This document shows, one piece after another, positions 21,119-30,657 of a DNA stretch of 64,000 nucleotides (position 1 is its first letter; every line of letters begins with the position of its first letter). Both the position numbers and the translations under genes were made by a program. This DNA comes from Piezodorus guildinii (taxonomy: Eukaryota > Arthropoda > Insecta > Hemiptera > Pentatomidae). The notes under the pieces were generated by a model. It was not told where the DNA came from, made no database searches, and saw nothing but the letters and a program-made list of their open reading frames with translations. The stretch covers positions 116,047,977 through 116,111,976 of the forward strand of contig CM041298.1 of assembly GCA_023052935.1 (NCBI GenBank), given 5' to 3'.

Positions 21119-21440
21119 CCGAGCAAGAAGGAAGGAGCAATTTTCATGGAAGGAGTGATATCTGGTACGGGCCAAATCAGCAACATATGGAACATTAAGG
21201 TCTTTGTGGATGATTTTATTCGTAACAAAGTAAGGAGTGTTAAGGATTTTGGATTGTATGGATTGGATACGGGATGGCTTAGTAGAGCCCCAAAGCTCAA
21301 CTCAGTAGGTCCAGATAGGCCTTGTGATTGTCATATAAATGAGTCTATTGTAGTTAAGTGAAATTTAGAGCGTCTAGTAAGTGTTGAAGTAAAATCGGTG
21401 AATAGTTTCTTGTCTTTCCAGTTTTTGCATGCTGATTCCA
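21119..21440 (-). pseudogene. Internal Jockey-clade LINE fragment
   Basis: Minus-strand match to the C-terminal RT region of the 15.1 kb and 46.6 kb copies (GGGCTCTACTAAGCC, AAGGACTTAATGTTCC-type words). Both ends are lost: there is no tail and no 5' end. It abuts A copy 9 without a target duplication, which suggests a rearranged junction rather than a simple insertion. Confidence 0.75.
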
Positions 21441-21803
21441 TGTAAAAAAAAAATAAATAAATAAATAAATTTAAAATTAATATAAAATTTGTCTATGAGG
21501 GACTGATAAGTATACTGTGTTATTTTAGCAACCCGATGTATTTTGGGCAGCATAGCCAAAAGAAAATAAAGCATTTTTCTCTTTTTTTTTTTCTTTCTTT
21601 TAACTTCTATAGTTCTAACTGTGAAACGCAGTAAATGATATATGTACATGTGCTCGAACTATTTCTTTTCCTACTCAAGGAGAAATACTAAAGTAACAAA
21701 TATCTTTTTTATATACCATTTGGTATGGAATGACCCAATTGCAAGTATTTATCTACTTTTTTTAAAAGTTATGGCGTCAAACTAAAATTTGTGAAACCAA
21801 ATA
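21441..21803. other. AT-rich sequence, nothing recognised
   Basis: An A-rich (AAAT)n stretch at 21445-21470, then no recognisable feature. Confidence 0.45.
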
Positions 21804-22718
21804 TTGGGTTGTGTCACATGAATGTCCTTTTTCGAGGTAGAGGATTTTTATTAAAATACGATATGAAAAGAAGATAATTTTATTCGAAGTATTTATCTTC
21901 TTTTTCTACAAAGTTTTCCCAACGTGACACCAACGTTTTTTATCTCCGAACTGAAAAACTCTGAGCTTTGAAGTGAAACAAAATCTGAAAACGCACTTTT
22001 CACTTGATCTTCATTTTCAAAAAATTTTCCTTTGACGAAGTTGTCTAAATTCCTGAACAGGTGGTAATCTGTTGGAGACAAGTCGGGAGAATATGGTGGG
22101 TGCGGAAGAACTTCGTAGCCCAGTTCTTTCAATTTTTGTACGGTATGTTTTGAAACATGGGGTCTTGCTGCCGCTCAGTGAGATCATGAGGTACCCATGT
22201 ATCGAGCTTTTTTAGTTTCCCGATAGACTTTAAATGTCTGGAAAAGGTAGATGCACTTGCATTTTGTTGTGCTGAGAGTCCTTTAACTGTTTGGTAGGGG
22301 TTTCCTTCTACTGTATGTTTGAATACGTAGTTACGGACGGAGGTCTTCCTCGGGGAAAGTTTTCCAAGTCGGTATCCCTAGCTGAAAACTTAGCAAACCA
22401 ACGGCGAATGGTCCGTTCATTAACACTCCCTTCCCCAAACGTCTTGCAATATTTCTAGCAGCCTCAACTGCTGAATGGCCGAGTTTAAACTCGTACAAAA
22501 ATATTACTCGAAAATCGCGTGTTTCTATGTTCATATTTGGAGGTATACTAAAAAGTGGGTAATTGATTGGGAAGCTAATGTTTATAATACAAAGGTAGAG
22601 GATTAGTAACTGTTTACTTTAAATATGTAAACATTCGGAAGAAAACAACAGAAACCTGCAAAATCCTTTATGTATTTAAGAAACTATAAAAACGGGCATT
22701 TCATGTGAAACAACCCAA
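21804..22718 (-). mobile_element. mariner element 3, internally deleted (915 bp)
   Basis: TIRs TTGGGTTGTGTCACATGAA and the complement of TTGGGTTGTTTCACATGAAA, both flanked by TA (21802-21803 and 22719-22720). Coding is on minus. About 0.4 kb of the central transposase gene is missing, at the same joint as element 2. Confidence 0.92.
21893..22534 (-). pseudogene. mariner transposase remnant in element 3
   Basis: The N-terminal part begins MNIETRDFRVIFLYEFKLGH with the first HTH (frame 22534-22331, then shifted). The C-terminal part (frame 22132-21893) has HPPYSPDLSPTDYHLFRNLD, the block holding the third catalytic Asp (D34D class), and ends KLCRKRR. Frameshifts in the GRPPS linker and the deletion that removes the first two catalytic Asp residues make it inactive. 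Confidence 0.85.
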
Positions 22719-22723
22719 TAATT

Positions 22724-22835
22724 ACGAGTTCTCGGTGCTGGGGAGCTTTTATCTCAGAATTCATCCCCCGCCCTCACCCCCTGGCCCGAGAAACCTCGTT
22801 TAACCTTCAAAGATGAGGTAGGAATGAAATAAAAA
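22724..22835 (+). repeat. tRNA-derived SINE, family D, fragment
   Basis: ACGAGTTCTCGGTGCTGGGGAGC continues into a TTTTATCTCAGAATTCATC-like body similar to 58560-58660. The head with the A-box is missing. Confidence 0.45.
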
Positions 22836-23744
22836 AAATAATAAATAAAAAAAAGTTATGCCGTCGGATGAACAGTAAACAGTGATACGTGAAATGGTGG
22901 TAGGCACCCGCTTAGTCATAACTGAATAGTACATCTTTTTGGTGCTCTCCTACCCTATAATTCAGCCATTTTTTATCATTTTTCGTTTTGTTGCCAAATA
23001 AACGGTGAAATATGGTGTAGTATGGAAGCATTAATATGGAAAAAACCTGGATATTTCGAGACGCCGTAACGGATCTTATTACCCGGGATATCGACCACTT
23101 AGCGCTGATTTATACCCTATCTTGCCTACTGATTTAGCCTGTATTTGACATTCTCGGGCGAATATATTATTTATCGTTCTTATTAACATCGATACATCAT
23201 GAATAATTTATTAATGCCTTAGGTACACTTAGCAACTTGGCCAGTGTACCGGATCTGATTACTGCGAGCTCGTATTCCGAACCGGGTTATTGAATACGCC
23301 AAACTATACTTTAACTGGAATTATAAATTTTAATATAGTAGTTAATTTTTCAGCCCTGTCATATTTTATTTCGCATATTATACATTAAACTTAATTTATA
23401 TCATCTCAGAAGTAGAACAGGACTTTTACGATTTCAGAAAAGTGGAAACGAGAACTTTCAAAACATAAATTAAACGCCGTCCGGTTTATTAAAGGCCAGT
23501 TTTTTGACATTCTGTGAAAAACTTTAATATTTAATTTTTTTTTCTTTAGCAATAAAATAGACAGCTTTTCTATTTTATGACCGGGATGTTAACTTGACTT
23601 TCTTTTGCTTATTTATATGTTTATGAAGCTCAACGAAAAAGCATAAACAATGTATTAATGTAAATATATTAAAAAGAATTTTTGATTCAAATCATTTTTC
23701 AATTTAGTGATTAGGATAATTGAGACTATCGTTTAAAACCTGTG
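22836..23744. other. Unassigned AT-rich sequence
   Basis: About 900 bp without long ORFs, tails or recognised repeats. Possibly single-copy. Confidence 0.45.
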
Positions 23745-24506
23745 AAAAATTTTCGTTCACTTACTATATATAGAAAGGGAAAGTAATGCGATCGTGAAAT
23801 TTTCGAATTCCAGTTTTTAACGGAAATACTCATTTTAGGGTCTCCTGAGTCCAAATAACAAAGTCCCCCAAAAATGTGATTGTTTGCGTGTGTGTGTGTG
23901 TGGTAACTCCCGGGCGGAAACGGTATGTTCTATGAAACTGAAATTTTATATTTAAGACAAATATACACTAAAGACATCATTTTTGATCAAAATGAGCTTA
24001 CTAGAAGAGCCACTTTATACCATGCATTTTCCACCTTTTTTCGATTTTCTCAAAAACGGTTCCGACGATTTTGATTAAACTCGCTACATCGATGTAAAAT
24101 TTAATGGGCTTTATTTTCATGTAGGTTTCATTCTGATTAAAATGGTCTGACTGGGCTTAAATGCCGATATTCCTTCCTCTAAAGTACCTTTAAAATTGTA
24201 GATTCTATAATAATAACTAGATTATCTTGTTATCACTGATGGAAAACAGGTAAATATGAATTGAATGAATTCGATACCCAACTAAAGGAGAAAATAGAAA
24301 AAATATTTTTTAATGCAATTTTTTGTTTTTGAACATAAGAGCAGTAATATCCATGTATGATATACCGTTGGAAAGCTAAATATTTTAGTAAAATTTTATC
24401 TTATACTCAAGTTTTTTAAAGTTAATAGAGAGTGATGAAAAGAAGATAAAACTAACTGACTATTTTAGATAATAATATAATAGATTTTAATAAAACACAT
24501 GTTTCT
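23745..24506 (+). repeat. Family A repeat, copy 10, 5' half (host of the intact LINE)
   Basis: Starts TTCACTTACTATATATAGAA and runs in A order to AATAAAACACATGTTTCT, where the LINE is inserted. The repeat resumes at 30909 with ACACATGTTTCTATATAAATTC and continues to about 31030. The uninterrupted equivalent is seen at about 54945-54990. Confidence 0.92.
24495..24506 (+). repeat. Target-site duplication, 5' side
   Basis: ACACATGTTTCT, repeated exactly at 30909-30920, frames the LINE. Confidence 0.95.
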
Positions 24507-24541
24507 CAGTCGGGCTTCAGCATTGGAAGAGAGAAGACGTG
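24506..24541 (+). promoter_or_regulatory. Inr + DPE core promoter at the LINE 5' end
   Basis: The first bases read TCAGTC, matching the arthropod initiator TCAGTY with A at 24508 as +1. AGACGTG lies at 24535-24541, i.e. exactly +28 to +34, where the downstream promoter element (RGWCGTG) sits in Jockey and I elements. This TATA-less internal promoter lets each new full-length copy carry its own start site. Confidence 0.85.
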
Positions 24542-24684
24542 GAGCTCCAGTAACAGATAAGATTAAGATTTCTTTATATCTTCTTTGATATCTTTCTTTT
24601 TCTTTTTTTATTTATTTTATTTGTTCTCTTTGTGTAGGTGATAATTTATATTATTTTTTAAATCAAAACTTGCCTATTTTTTCT

Positions 24685-25995
24685 ATGGGTGATCCCATAG
24701 ATCTCAATAGCCCAAAGGCTAAAAGAAAAAGACCGCGCGGGAGAATTAAATCGATACCCGATAATGCGAATTTTCAAATAAGTCCCTCCTTTCTAATTTT
24801 AGAAAGAGAGGATGATCTAAATTTTCAAAAAGTGTCGCCCTTCTTTATTAATAAATTTTTATTAAATTTGGTAGGAGACTTAAAAATGATTAAAAAACTA
24901 AAAAATGGAACGTTACTAATTGAAACAAAAAATGGGAAACAATCCGAAGAGTTACTCAAATGTAAAAACTTCGGGGGCCAGTTCCCCATACAGGTATCCC
25001 CTCATAATACTTTAAATTTTAGTAAAGGTGTAATTAGATGCTATGACCTTCAATTTCTTGAAATTGAAGAAATTAAAAATGAACTATCATCAGTAATAAC
25101 CGATATAAACAGAATTAAAATTAAAAAAAATGGAAACGAAATATTAACTAACTCTTATATCGTAACATTCCCATCACCGAGAATCCCTGAAGAATTAAAA
25201 ATAGGCTATTACACGGTCAAGGTCCAAAACTATATTTTTTCTCCTTATCGGTGCTTCAATTGTTTAGGTTTTAATCATCCCACTAAGGATTGCAAACAAA
25301 CGCCTAAATGTATACAATGCGGAGAAGACAAACACGGAGATGTTAAATGTACGCGACCACCCAGGTGTGCCAACTGTTCCGGAGAGCACCATGCCCTAGA
25401 TCGTACGTGCCCTGCTTTCATTATGCAAAAAGAAATAAAATATATACAATCTGTTAATAAAATATCTTTTAATGAAGCCAAAAAATTATACAAAGAGAAA
25501 AACCCTACAACATTTATGAAATCTTTTTCTTCAATCACGAAAACAAAATCTTATCATACCGAAAAAAAAGATATCGGCATTCAAACCGTTTTATTAGACA
25601 ATATTAGAGAACAAAAATTCCAAAACTCTAATATTATATCAAATCTCGAAACCCCTTTCTCCACTAATCCCACTCCCCTCCCCTCTAATCCCGCCCCCCT
25701 CACCTCTAATCCTGCCCCTCTCCTTTCTCCTAATCCTCCACCCCTCCTCCCCCCTCTCCCAGCGGACGCTCCGCTAGCGACCCTACCGGCTGATCCTGAA
25801 CCTTCTAATAGGTCGCGATCCGCCTCAAGAAGACGTGGGGTCGTACCCCAGCCCTCTCTGCCCACCGACGAATCAGGCCCATCGAAAAGCACTGAAAGTG
25901 CTTTGATGGCATTAGACGTCGAAGAGAGCACTGAGGGAGAATTCACCGTCGTTAACAATAAAAAACAGGGAAACAGGAAAACTAAAAAAACTTAA
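24685..25995 (+). CDS. ORF1 protein (gag-like, three zinc knuckles)
   Basis: 436 codons from the first ATG in frame; an upstream TTG at 24670 is less likely as start. A basic N-terminus (KAKRKRPRGR) precedes a probable RRM-like middle part, with a conserved gag block around YYTVKVQNYIFSPYRCFNC. Three CCHC-type knuckles follow: residues 190-203 (CFNCLGFNHPTKDC), 209-222 (CIQCGEDKHGDVKC) and about 228-242 (CANCSGEHHALDRTC). Then comes a Pro-rich stretch with repeated SNPAPL-like units (about residues 325-370) and a charged tail. In I and Jockey elements this protein coats the RNA and acts as a chaperone in the RNP. Its stop codon is part of TAATGA. Confidence 0.92.
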   Translation: MGDPIDLNSPKAKRKRPRGRIKSIPDNANFQISPSFLILEREDDLNFQKVSPFFINKFLLNLVGDLKMIKKLKNGTLLIETKNGKQSEELLKCKNFGGQFPIQVSPHNTLNFSKGVIRCYDLQFLEIEEIKNELSSVITDINRIKIKKNGNEILTNSYIVTFPSPRIPEELKIGYYTVKVQNYIFSPYRCFNCLGFNHPTKDCKQTPKCIQCGEDKHGDVKCTRPPRCANCSGEHHALDRTCPAFIMQKEIKYIQSVNKISFNEAKKLYKEKNPTTFMKSFSSITKTKSYHTEKKDIGIQTVLLDNIREQKFQNSNIISNLETPFSTNPTPLPSNPAPLTSNPAPLLSPNPPPLLPPLPADAPLATLPADPEPSNRSRSASRRRGVVPQPSLPTDESGPSKSTESALMALDVEESTEGEFTVVNNKKQGNRKTKKT

Positions 25996-26783
25996 TGACT
26001 CATAAAAATAAAAAAATAACCATAATTCACGTACATAACAAATATATCGAGCTAAAATATTATACAACTATCCTCTGCCCTAAAACAGAAATATTTATTT
26101 GGCACTATAAATATCTCCACATAATTAAAAATACACGTAAATATAGAGAACATAACAAATGCACCGATAACAATAATAATATTAACGATATCTACAGATT
26201 CCAATGCATCTATTTATTCCTACCAGACAAAATAGTAAACATATACAAATCATTCCTAGCAGCCAAAACAATAAACATTTATTATCCATTCAATAAAACT
26301 ATAGAAAACAAATATCACGCCATACTTTTAATCAATTATAATCAAAATAAACAACATTGTACTTTAAATAAAGAAAATTATATCTCCCGTGTTCTATTCA
26401 TTTTTTTAATATTTAGTAGACATGCATATATATATTTTGTGGACGTAAACGCGAAAAGTCAGGAACTTCTGAATGCATTTCCTTATACGTCTAGAATTAT
26501 TATGTTCGTATATGAGTGTGTGTATATGTGTGCGTATATACGTTTTTGCCTATGTGTGTGTGTGTATATGTATATGTATGTGTGGATATATGCAGGGTAT
26601 GCATGCGTGTATGTGTATGCATGTATGTATATGTATGTATGTGTGTTATATATAAGTAATATGTATGGGTTTAATGTATGGGGACGAAGTTACACTAGAA
26701 ATAAATATCATACGTCTTTCGTCTTAATCTTTACATATGAAACAATTGCTCTTACTGCAAGTTACTTTACTGTATTCATATAA
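25995..26783 (+). CDS. Middle ORF of the retrotransposon, unknown product
   Basis: 262 codons beginning at the ATG that overlaps the ORF1 stop (TAATGA, 25993-25998). TAATGA is the stop-start arrangement known to couple translation in some bicistronic LINEs such as SART1. It is in the same frame as ORF2 but ends 230 bp before it. The peptide is rich in Ile, Tyr, Asn and Lys. Residues about 175-225 come from a TG/TA microsatellite (Cys/Tyr/Val-rich). I recognise no domain. In such AT-rich DNA a 262-codon run without stops is improbable by chance, so it is either translated or was until recently. Alternatives: an eroded ORF2 N-terminal extension, or captured sequence. Confidence 0.45.
   Translation: MTHKNKKITIIHVHNKYIELKYYTTILCPKTEIFIWHYKYLHIIKNTRKYREHNKCTDNNNNINDIYRFQCIYLFLPDKIVNIYKSFLAAKTINIYYPFNKTIENKYHAILLINYNQNKQHCTLNKENYISRVLFIFLIFSRHAYIYFVDVNAKSQELLNAFPYTSRIIMFVYECVYMCAYIRFCLCVCVYMYMYVWIYAGYACVYVYACMYMYVCVLYISNMYGFNVWGRSYTRNKYHTSFVLIFTYETIALTASYFTVFI
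26511..26660 (+). repeat. TG/TA compound microsatellite within the LINE
   Basis: Irregular TGTGTA, TATGTG and GTATGCATG units. It may have expanded by slippage inside the middle ORF. Confidence 0.85.
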
Positions 26784-27014
26784 CATTTATCAATGTCGAA
26801 GTTCATGTTACTTCACCGCTTCTTACGATAGTTAATTGTTTTTATCAATTTCCTTTTTTCTTCTCTTTTATATTTAGTTTATCAGATTTATTAATAAATC
26901 AGATCTTTAAAAAGCAAATTTCTTAATTTTCTATTTTTTTTTGTTTTTTACAAAAAAAAATTTACACGTTTAGTCCCATTTATAATTTATTTTATTTTTC
27001 CTATTACTATTACA
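26784..27014 (+). other. Spacer before ORF2
   Basis: T-rich, with in-frame stops relative to both neighbours. No features other than oligo-A/T runs. Confidence 0.6.
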
Positions 27015-29297
27015 ATGGTTCTTATCCAGTGGAATTGTAATGGTTTAAGAACACATTTTAATGATTTAAAAATCATAATACAGGACATAAACCCGGTCTG
27101 TATAGCACTTCAAGAGACACATTTATCTATCAATGAAAATTTACCAATTAAAAATTTTGAAATCTATCGAAAGGATTGTATTAACAATAAGCATAATAGT
27201 CGGGGAGTTCTAATAGCTGTCCACAAATCGGTTTATTCTGAGCCAATCACAATAGACTCACCCCTTCAGGTGGTAGCAGCCACTGTCCATTTAGGTTTCA
27301 CTTTTTCTCTATGCAATATCTACCTCCCACAAGACCGCTCAATAGATGCCCAACACTTGTTAGATATATACAACCAATTACCTCATCCTGTTTTGTTTGT
27401 TGGGGACCTTAATGGCCACAATCCCTTATGGGGTTCACGAGACACTAACTTACGGGGTAGGGTAATAGAAAATTTCATAGACCTCTCTAATTTACTCCTT
27501 TTAAACTCCGGCGAACCCACATTTCTTAGCTCAAGTTACGGGACATATTCAGCTATAGATATTTCACTTTGTAGTTCTAGCCTTTTTAGTACAATAGACT
27601 GGACCATCCTACCGGACCTCTATGGTAGTGACCATTATCCAATCCTTATAAAGTTTCGAAACTCAAAAACCACATACAACCTACAACCGAGGTGGATACT
27701 GGACAGAGCTGACTGGTCTCTCTATTCTTCCCTAGTCACCCCTCCACCTACCTCTCCATGTGAACTGACCATTGAAGAGGGGTGTACAGCTATCACGAAC
27801 ATCATCATAGAAGCAGCAACATCAGCTATACCAATGAACAGAGGAGTTCCAAAAAGACCACAGGTTCCATGGTTTAATGATACCTGTAAGCAAGCTCTAA
27901 AAGAACGTCGGAAAGCATACAAAAGATTTCAAAGGTGCATGACGATAGTAAATTTGGTAGAATATAAGAAACATCGCGCCATATGCAGGAAAACGTTCAA
28001 CCAATGCAAAGCAGCATCCTGGAAAAACTTTTTAGGATCCATGAGTTCATCTACGACCTCTGCCGATGTCTGGAACAAGATCAGAAAAATAACTAAAAAT
28101 CCCTCCTTTCCTCGCTATACCATATTAGTTAATGGAAAATTATCCGATGATCCCCTAACCGTCTCGAATGAATTTGCCGCCTTTTTCTCGAACATCTATA
28201 ATCCCGTTCGACAAAGTACAAACACTAGACCTGTAGAGATGGACTTTCAAAATACTAACGAGGAATCAGTCATAGATTATAACCACCCTTTTACCATGTG
28301 GGAACTAGAAAACATCTTAAATTCCGTGAAAGGATCCTCACCCGGCCCTGATAATATACATTACAGCATGATCAAACGTCTTCCTAACAACACATTACAT
28401 TGGCTCCTCGATTACTACAATCAACTATGGTCCATTGGGGAATTCCCAAATGCCTGGCGAAACTCAGTTATCATTCCCATACTAAAAAATGGAAAAGACA
28501 AACGGTTACCAAATAGCTATCGTCCTATTTTCCTAACAAGTTGCCTTTGTAAGATTATTGAACGCATGGTCAACAAGAGGTTAATGTGGGTAATAGAAAA
28601 GAATGGTCTAATTCAACCCTTTCAGTCAGGATTTCGCAAAGGACATTCCACAATAGACCACTTAATAGTCTTAGAAGCAGAAATACAGTACGCCTTTGTT
28701 AATGGACAGCAAGCAGTCGTAGTATTCTTCGACATGATGAAGGCATTTGATTTCATAAACCATAAAGCCATTCTTCGCAAACTAATAGTGCTGGGAATCA
28801 GAGGGAAAATGTATAATTTCTTAAAACAATTTCTTAAAAATAGACGTTTTAGAGTTCGAGTTGGCAGTGAACTATCCAGCGATTATGAACAGACCAGCGG
28901 TGTTCCTCAGGGCTGCGTCCTCAGTCCCACTCTATTCTCACTCGCGATAAACGATCTGGGGCTCAACTTACCAAGAGGCGTCAAACCTTTGTTATTTGCG
29001 GACGACTTAGCGATAGTTTGCCGATCTGAGAACATAAATAATATAAAAAATAAATTACAGGAAGCCATTAACAGGATTAAGAACTGGTCCACTGCAATAG
29101 GTTTGAATATATCCATTGAAAAAACTGTTTGCCTTCACCTCAGCCGAAAGAGAAATACTCCACCATCACCCGACTTATTTATAGACAATTCATTAATACC
29201 CTATACACCTCACCACAAATTCTTAGGGCTGGGAACCTCATATTTCTTACATAAAGACAACTGCTACAAAAAAATTAAACATTCTACGCTATCTTAG
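27015..29297 (+). CDS. ORF2, first segment: AP endonuclease and reverse transcriptase
   Basis: The start ATG gives MVLIQWNCNGL. Endonuclease (EEP family) motifs: WNCNG (6-10), QETH (33-36), GDLNGHNPLWGS and the SDHYP block near residue 210. Reverse transcriptase: NSYRPIFLTSCLCK, GFRKGHST, FFDMMKAFD (catalytic Asp 573), SGVPQGCVLSP and FADDL (661-665, both Asp present). These cut target DNA and prime cDNA synthesis at the nick. After residue 751 (CYKK) the frame is lost in an A7 run (29268-29274). The last nine residues are out-of-frame noise; the correct reading continues in the segment from 29275. 'Met-Met' in FFDMMKAFD replaces the usual Leu-Glu/Val-Ser but should not affect catalysis. Confidence 0.93.
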   Translation: MVLIQWNCNGLRTHFNDLKIIIQDINPVCIALQETHLSINENLPIKNFEIYRKDCINNKHNSRGVLIAVHKSVYSEPITIDSPLQVVAATVHLGFTFSLCNIYLPQDRSIDAQHLLDIYNQLPHPVLFVGDLNGHNPLWGSRDTNLRGRVIENFIDLSNLLLLNSGEPTFLSSSYGTYSAIDISLCSSSLFSTIDWTILPDLYGSDHYPILIKFRNSKTTYNLQPRWILDRADWSLYSSLVTPPPTSPCELTIEEGCTAITNIIIEAATSAIPMNRGVPKRPQVPWFNDTCKQALKERRKAYKRFQRCMTIVNLVEYKKHRAICRKTFNQCKAASWKNFLGSMSSSTTSADVWNKIRKITKNPSFPRYTILVNGKLSDDPLTVSNEFAAFFSNIYNPVRQSTNTRPVEMDFQNTNEESVIDYNHPFTMWELENILNSVKGSSPGPDNIHYSMIKRLPNNTLHWLLDYYNQLWSIGEFPNAWRNSVIIPILKNGKDKRLPNSYRPIFLTSCLCKIIERMVNKRLMWVIEKNGLIQPFQSGFRKGHSTIDHLIVLEAEIQYAFVNGQQAVVVFFDMMKAFDFINHKAILRKLIVLGIRGKMYNFLKQFLKNRRFRVRVGSELSSDYEQTSGVPQGCVLSPTLFSLAINDLGLNLPRGVKPLLFADDLAIVCRSENINNIKNKLQEAINRIKNWSTAIGLNISIEKTVCLHLSRKRNTPPSPDLFIDNSLIPYTPHHKFLGLGTSYFLHKDNCYKKIKHSTLS

Positions 29298-30657
29298 TGG
29301 CACATCCTGGGGTTCAGATAGATGCACAATGTTAAAACTCTATAAGGTCTTGGTTCGTGCTAAATTGGAACACGGTTCTTTTGTCTATGGTTCAGCCCGT
29401 CGCCGAACCCTAGCTAAGCTGGACTCAGTTCATCACACAGGAATTCGAATTGCAACCGGCGCGTACAGAACCAGTCCCGTCCTCAGTCTATGTTCAGAGG
29501 CAGGCTTACCTCCGCTATCATTCAGAAGACAAAAACTTGCGATAAGTTACATTTCCAAATTACTTCCACAAACCGAACATCCCTCTTACAAATATATTTT
29601 TCAATCTAAATTTTCAACGATTTTCCGCCTAAAACCAAATTCAACCTTACCTTTGGCCGAAAGACTCTCTAACGTTATATCATCACTTAAAGCTATCCCG
29701 TTACAACAATTCAAAATTCAAACACCACCCTGGACTCTACCATCACCTAAAACAATTCTAAATCTTACTCATATTCCCAAAACTAACACTACTCCTTCAG
29801 AGTATAAAATACGACTATCTCGACTTCTGGAAAACATTCCAGATCATTTCCCAATTTACACCGATGGCTCCAAGTCTGAAAATTCAACAGCCTCTTCCTT
29901 TGTAACTCGTGATGCGACCTACAAATTTAAATTACATAGGTTATGCTCTATTTATACCGCCGAACTATACGCAATAGCATCATCACTCCAATTCTGTATA
30001 CCTTTACCCCATAAATATATTGTAATACTATCAGATTCTCTAAGCTCCCTACAAGCTTTGAAAGTTATGTATCCAGAACATCCAATAATTTTCCGAATTC
30101 AGTCCTATCTTTCGACACTCGTAGACCAGGGGAAGTCCGTCAGCTTTATATGGATCCCGAGCCACATTGGCATTGTCGGCAACGAGCTTGCGGATCGGGC
30201 AGCGAAGGAAGCACTAACGCTCCCAGGTCGAGGTATTGCCGTCCTCACTCCATCGGAACTAAGTCGACCTCTGAAAATGGAAGTATGGGATAACTGGCAG
30301 GTTATGTGGGACGAAGGCCCCCCCAGCAAACTTAAACAGATCAAGAAAACAGTAAAGCCGTGGTCGACATCCTGCCGTAGTAACCGTAGGGAGGAGGTGG
30401 CCTTGGCTCGCATAAGAATTGGTCACACTGCACTAACCCATTCATACCTCATAAAAAAACAGCCACCGCCAAAATGCTCCTACTGCAGCTCCACCCTTAC
30501 CATAAAGCACATCTTTGAGGAGTGCACTCATTATATAGACAGTATTAATAGAATAGGCCTGACTTCAAACTTGAGCAATATTTTGAGAGACGACGAGACA
30601 GCAATAGCAATGGTTATACATTTTTTGAAAGCGCACCAGCTCCTGTCGCAACTATAG
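29275..30657 (+). CDS. ORF2, second segment: RT thumb, RNase H, C-terminal zinc motif
   Basis: Entered by a +1 shift from the first segment. It begins LNILRYLSGTSWGSDR, the normal continuation of I-type RTs. The RNase H core is complete: YTDGSK, TAELYA, LSDSLSSL and IPSHIGIVGNELADRAAKE supply the Asp, Glu, Asp, His and Asp residues. This domain degrades RNA in the hybrid during second-strand synthesis. A CCHC motif CSYCSSTLTIKHIFEEC closes the protein before the stop at 30655-30657. No other stop or shift is seen. Confidence 0.93.
   Translation, partial: LNILRYLSGTSWGSDRCTMLKLYKVLVRAKLEHGSFVYGSARRRTLAKLDSVHHTGIRIATGAYRTSPVLSLCSEAGLPPLSFRRQKLAISYISKLLPQTEHPSYKYIFQSKFSTIFRLKPNSTLPLAERLSNVISSLKAIPLQQFKIQTPPWTLPSPKTILNLTHIPKTNTTPSEYKIRLSRLLENIPDHFPIYTDGSKSENSTASSFVTRDATYKFKLHRLCSIYTAELYAIASSLQFCIPLPHKYIVILSDSLSSLQALKVMYPEHPIIFRIQSYLSTLVDQGKSVSFIWIPSHIGIVGNELADRAAKEALTLPGRGIAVLTPSELSRPLKMEVWDNWQVMWDEGPPSKLKQIKKTVKPWSTSCRSNRREEVALARIRIGHTALTHSYLIKKQPPPKCSYCSSTLTIKHIFEECTHYIDSINRIGLTSNLSNILRDDETAIAMVIHFLKAHQLLSQL

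Noticed and set aside
25581..25958. 125-codon minus-strand ORF opposite gag
   Set aside because: Antisense shadow of the Pro-rich part of ORF1; Gly/Arg-rich from complementing Pro codons.
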